Source of the DNA: Mytilus trossulus
Taxonomy: Eukaryota; Mollusca; Bivalvia; Mytilida; Mytilidae
Length of the DNA stretch: 64,000 nucleotides
Direction of reading: 5' to 3'
Assembly: GCF_036588685.1 (NCBI RefSeq)
Contig: NC_086384.1
Coordinates: 59,254,110 to 59,318,109, forward strand
The notes beneath the pieces are model-generated. The model saw nothing but the letters and a program-made list of their open reading frames with translations. It made no database searches and was not told where the DNA came from. The translations under genes and the position numbers were made by a program. Numbering within the stretch: position 1 is the first letter of the stretch; every line of letters starts with the position of its first letter. Of the stretch, positions 59,653-64,000 are shown piece after piece.

Positions 59653-59718
59653 ATACAAAAGTGACGTCATATTATGCAGCCAATTGTTTGAACTATGATG
59701 TATGTCAAGGAGAAGCAG
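59653..59718 (+). CDS. L6 exon 2: cysteine stalk
   Basis: 66 nt, phase 1, between TATTTTAG and GTTTGT. It reads N-T-K-V-T-S-Y-Y-A-A-N-C-L-N-Y-D-V-C-Q-G across the first junction. The donor GTTTGT is weaker than those of the other members. Its last 28 bases are those copied in the array that follows. Confidence 0.85.
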
Positions 59719-62700
59719 GTTTGTTTCGTTGATCTACTATTTAAAGTACAGTTTCCAAACTATGATGTATGTCAAGGAGAAGCAGGTTTGTTTCGTTAAT
59801 CTACTATTTAAAGTACCGTTTCCAAACTATGATGTATGTCTAGGAGAAGCAGGTTTGTTTCGTTGATCTACTATTTAAAGTACCGTTTCCAAACTATGAT
59901 GTATGTCTAGGAGAAGCAGGTTTGTTTCGTTGATCTACTATTCAAAGTACCGTTTCCAAACTATGATGTATGTCAAGGAGAAGCAGGTTTGTTTCGTTAA
60001 TCTACTATTTAAAGTACCGTTTCCAAACTATGATGTATGTCAAGGAGAAGCAGGTATGTTTCGTTGATCTACTATTTAAAGTACCGTTTCCAAACTATGA
60101 TGTATGTCAAGGAGAAGCAGGTTTGTTTCGTTGATCTACTATGTTAAAGTACCGTTTCCAAACTATGATGTATGTCAAGGAGAAGCAGGTTTGTTTCGTT
60201 GATCTACTATTTAAAGCACCGTTTCCAAACTATGATGTATGTCAAGGAGAAGCAGGTTTGTTTCGTTGATCTACTATTTAAAATACCGTTTCCAAACTAT
60301 GATGTATGTCAAGGAGAAGCAGGTTTGTTTCGTTGATCTACTACCGTATAGCGGGTTATTTTCGCGGGTGTAAAATTTCGCGATTTTCATTGAACAAGGT
60401 ATACGAAATATTTTAGCGGTTATGATTTTGGCGGATGAAAACTTTTATTTATACCTTTGCATGTACACCTTTAATTTCGCGGAATTTATTTTGGCGATTT
60501 TCTTCTATCCCCGAAAATAAGCGAAAATTTACACCCCCGCGAAAATAACCCGCTATACGATATTTAAAGTACCGTTTCCAAACTATGATGTATGTCAAGG
60601 AGAAGCAGGTTCGTTTCGTTGATCTACTATTTAAAGTACCGTTTCCAAATTATGATGTATGTCAAGGAGAAGCAGGTTTGTTTCGTTGATCTACTATTTA
60701 AAGTACCGTTTCCAAACTATGATGTATGTCAAGGAGAAGCAGGTTTGTTTCGTTGATCTACTATTTAAAGTACCGTTTCCAAACTATGACGTATGTCAAG
60801 GAGAAGCAGGATTGTTTCGTTGATCTACTATGTTAAAGTACCGTTTCCAAACTATGATGTATGTCAAGGAGAAGCAGGTTTGTTTCGTTGATCTACTAAG
60901 TTAAAGTACCGTTTCCAAACTATGATGTATGTCAAGGAGAAGCAGGTTTGTTTCGTTGACTACTATTTAAAGTACCGTTTCCAAACTATGATGTATGTCT
61001 AGGAGAAGCAGGTTTGTTTCGTTGATCTACTATTTAAAGTACCGTTTCCAAACTATGATGTATGTCAAGGAGAAGCAGGTTTGTTTCGTTAATCTACTAT
61101 TTAAAGTACCGTTTCCAAACTATGATGTATGTCAATGAGAAGCAGGTATGTTTCGTTGATCTACTATTTAAAGTACCGTTTCCAAACTATGATGTATGTC
61201 AAGGAGAAGCAGGTTTGTTTCGTTGATCTACTATGTTAAAGTACCGTTTCCAAACTATGATTTATGTCTAGGAGAAGCAGGTTTGTTTCGTTAATCTACT
61301 ATTTAAAGTACCGTTTCCAAACTATGATGTATGTTAAGGAGAAGCAGGTTAGTTTCGTTGATCTACTATGTTCAAGTACCGTTTCCAAACTATGATGTAT
61401 GTCAAGGAGAAGCAGGTTTGTTTCGTTAATCTACTATTTAAAGTACCGTTTCCAAACTATGATGTATGTCAATGAGAAGCAGGTATGTTTCGTTGATCTA
61501 CTATTTAAAATACCGTTTCCAAACTATGATGTATGTCAAGGAGAAGCAGGTTTGTTTCGTTGATCTACTATGTTAAAGTACCGTTTCCAAACTATGATGT
61601 ATGTCAAGGAGAAGCAGTTTTGTTTCGTTGATCTACTATTTAAAGCACCATTTCCAAACTATGATGTATGTCAAGGAGAAGCAGGTTTGTTTCGTTGATC
61701 TACTATTTAAAGTACTGTTTCCAAACTATGATGTATGTCAAGGAGAAGCAGGTTTGTTTCGTTGATCTACTATTTAAAAGTACCGTTTCCAAACTATGAT
61801 GTATGTCAAGGAGAAGCAGGTTTGTTTCGTTGATCTACTATTTAAAGTACCGTTTCCAAACTATGATGTATGTCAAGGAGAAGCAGGTTTGTTTCGTTGA
61901 TCTACTATTTAAAGTACCGTTTCCAAACTATGATGTATGTCAAGGAGAAGCAGGTTTGTTTCGTTGATCTACTATTTAAAGTACCGTTGCCAAACTATGA
62001 CGTATGTCAAGGAGAAGCAGGTTTGTTTCGTTGATCTACTATGTTAAAGTACCGTTGCCAAACTATGATGTATGTCAAGGAGAAGCAGGTTAGTTTCGTT
62101 GATCTACTATGTTAAAGTACCGTTTCCAAACTATGATGTATGTCAAGGAGAAGCAGGTATGTTTCGTTGATCTACTATGTTAAAATACCGTTTCCAAACT
62201 ATGATGTATGTCAAAGAGAAGCAGGTTTGTTTCGTTGATCTACTATTTAAAGTACCGTTTCCAAACTATGACGTATGTCAAGGAGAAGCAGGTTTGTTTC
62301 GTTGATCTACTATGTTAAAGTACCGTTTCCAAACTATGATGTATGTCAAGGAGAAGCAGGTTTGTTTCGTTGATCTACTATGTTAAAGTACCGTTTCCAA
62401 ACTATGATGTATGTCAAGGAGAAGCAGATTAGTTTCGTTGATCTACTATGTTAAAGTACCGTTTCCAAACTATGATGTATGTCAAGGAGAAGCAGGTTAG
62501 TTTCGTTGATCTACTATGTTAAAGTACCGTTTCCAATCTATGATGTATGTCAAGGAGAAGCAGGTTAGTTTCGTTGATCTACTATGTTAAAGTACCGTTT
62601 CCAAATTATGATGTATGTCAAGGAGAAGCAGGTTTGTTTCGTTGATCTACTATTTAAAGTACCGTTTCCAAACTATGATGTATGTCAAGGAGAAGCAGGT

Positions 62701-62790
62701 TTGTTTCGTTGATCTACTATTTAAAGTACCGTTTCCAAACTATGATATATGTCAAGGAGAAGCAGGTATGTTTCGTTGATCTATTTTATG
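59691..62790 (+). repeat. 67-bp minisatellite copying the end of exon 2 and donor of L6
   Basis: There are about 43 units. Each contains AACTATGATGTATGTCAAGG plus AGAAGCAG (the last 28 bp of exon 2) and then GTTTGTTTCGTTGATCTACT of the intron start. The first unit is the real exon end. Common variants are GTATGT and GTTAGT donors, CTAGGAG for CAAGGAG, and TATGTTAAAG for TATTTAAAG. One unit is interrupted by a small transposon at 60344-60560. Confidence 0.95.
60344..60560. mobile_element. 217-bp MITE with ~30-bp inverted ends and TA target duplication
   Basis: It starts CCGTATAGCGGGTTATTTTC and ends with the near-exact reverse complement (GAAAATAACCCGCTATACGA). It is flanked by TA at 60342-60343 and 60561-60562, and one TA remains when the element is removed from the repeat unit. 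TA duplication is typical of Tc1/mariner-type transposition. It has no coding capacity. Confidence 0.85.
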
Positions 62791-62839
62791 TTTCAGTACC
62801 GTTTCAAAGCTGTGATGCTTAGAAAAAACATATTTCAAT

Positions 62840-63080
62840 ATAAAAAAGAAGATGTGGTATGATTGCCAATGAGACAACTATCCACAAAAGACCAAAATGT
62901 CACAAACATTAACAACTATCCACAAAAGACCAAAATGTCACAAACATTAACAACTATAGGTCACCGTACAGCCTTCAAAAATTAACAAAGCCCTTACCAC
63001 ATAGTCAGCTATAAAAGGCCCAGATAAGACAATGTGAAACAATTCAAACGAGAAAACTAACGGCCTTATGTATCTAAACA
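62840..63080 (+). repeat. Dispersed repeat (GCTATAAAAGGCC family)
   Basis: It runs from GATGTGGTATGATTGCCAAT to GAAAACTAACGGCCTTA. A short internal stretch (CTATCCACAAAAGACCAAAA) is duplicated in tandem. Confidence 0.75.
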
Positions 63081-63560
63081 CGTTGAAAGTTGTAATCATT
63101 TGTTATGGAACAAAAATGTATGACTTTAATTGATTATCATTAAGATGCAGTTACCGTCATCAAATAAAAATCACAAATACAATGACGAGACAGCAAGAAA
63201 ATAATAATGTAGAAAGATAATTGATTTGAAATTGTATGCTAAATGGTCAATGACAAATATTTCATGTAGAGTCAGGACGAGAGAACTTAGCAATGAATCC
63301 ATTTTGGTGTTTTGAATAATGACTTGACCGGGATGTAAGGTTAACTAAAAGCTAAATGTACATCCTGAACAGCCATATATAAACCCCTTTTTAGTATCGG
63401 AAATGGGAGAGTAAATACTCTACAATTTGGGTAGAAAGGTTAGCATAGCATGTTATAATTATCCTCGTTGCATGTTGTACAATTTAACGAATAAACAATC
63501 ACATGTTTGAAATTACAGATTGTCAGTTGACAACTCTATATCTCACCTTTATATTGATTT
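63081..63560. other. Spacer, probably within L6 intron 2
   Basis: No repeat or coding signal was recognised. An acceptor-like AATTACAG ends at about 63519, shortly before the 28-bp array begins. Confidence 0.3.
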
Positions 63561-64000
63561 ATTGACGTGTGTGTACGCTCCCTGATTTATTGACGTGTGT
63601 GTACGCTCCCTGATTTATTGACGTGTGTGTAAGCTCCCTGATTTATTGACGTGTGTGTACGCTCCCTGATTTATTGACATCTGTGTACGCTTCCTGATTT
63701 ATTGACGTGTGTGTACGCTCCCCGATTAATTGACGTGTGTGTACGCTTCCTGATTTATTGACGTGTGTGTACGCTCCCTGATTTATTGACGTGTGTGTAA
63801 GCTACCTGATTTATTGACGTGTGTGTAAGCTACCTGATTTATTGACGTGTGTGTAAGCTCCCTGATTTATTGACGTGTGTGTAAGCTCCCCGATTAATTG
63901 ACGTGTGTGTACGCTCCCTGATTTATTGACGTGTGTTTAAGCGACCTGATTTATTGACGTGTGTGTAAGCTACCTGATTTATTGACGTGTGTGTAAGCTC
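63560..64000. repeat. 28-bp minisatellite, continues past the window
   Basis: The unit is CTGATTTATTGACGTGTGTG plus TACGCTCC, with TAAGCTCC and TAAGCTACC variants. About 15-16 units are visible, and the right end lies outside the window. No exon of this family that I could identify matches the unit. Confidence 0.9.

Overview
The window looks like nuclear DNA from a marine mussel (Mytilus or a close relative). It is AT-rich, has introns with GT..AG borders and few genes, and is full of short dispersed repeats that I recognise from mussel genomes, such as the family containing GATGAGTCTTATGTAGAC and the family containing GCTATAAAAGGCC. The species is inferred from memory of those repeats and was not searched.

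The backbone is a head-to-tail cluster on the + strand of seven members of one gene family, each built from three coding exons with phase-1 introns. Exon 1 (862-922 nt) encodes a signal peptide and a leucine-rich-repeat (LRR) ectodomain ending in an LRRCT-like cysteine cap. Exon 2 (57 or 66 nt) encodes a short cysteine-bearing stalk. Exon 3 encodes one membrane helix and a basic cytoplasmic tail. The members are L0 (exons 2-3 only, 686-2283), L1 (11593-14066), L2 (17910-19952), L3 (21379-25824), L4 (35150-42167), L5 (45116-48749, with a second copy of its last exon at 51202-51620) and L6 (57305-59718, last exon outside the window). L1-L3 form one subfamily and L4-L6 another. They look like single-pass cell-surface LRR proteins. 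A recognition or adhesion role is only inferred.

The most striking observation is that minisatellites have grown over the exon/intron borders of these genes. In L3, 36 copies of a 60-bp unit repeat the acceptor and first codons of exon 3. In L4, about 80 copies of a 40-bp unit repeat the end of exon 1 plus its donor, and 20 copies of a ~78-bp unit repeat the acceptor of exon 3. In L6, about 43 copies of a 67-bp unit repeat the end of exon 2 plus its donor. L5 shows a two-copy, incipient version at its acceptor. The acceptor arrays have periods divisible by three and could add hydrophobic segments in frame. The donor arrays do not.

Between the genes lie: a LINE tail at the left edge (1-465) and another at 2424-2870; a nearly complete tyrosine-recombinase retrotransposon of Ngaro/PAT type on the - strand (about 3218-8099) with split direct repeats; a recent 3.7-kb tandem duplication (27422-34969); a ~2.7-kb duplication carrying the L5 last exon; a 25-bp satellite (about 53370-56540); and a 28-bp satellite running off the right edge. 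I found no tRNA, rRNA or CRISPR array.
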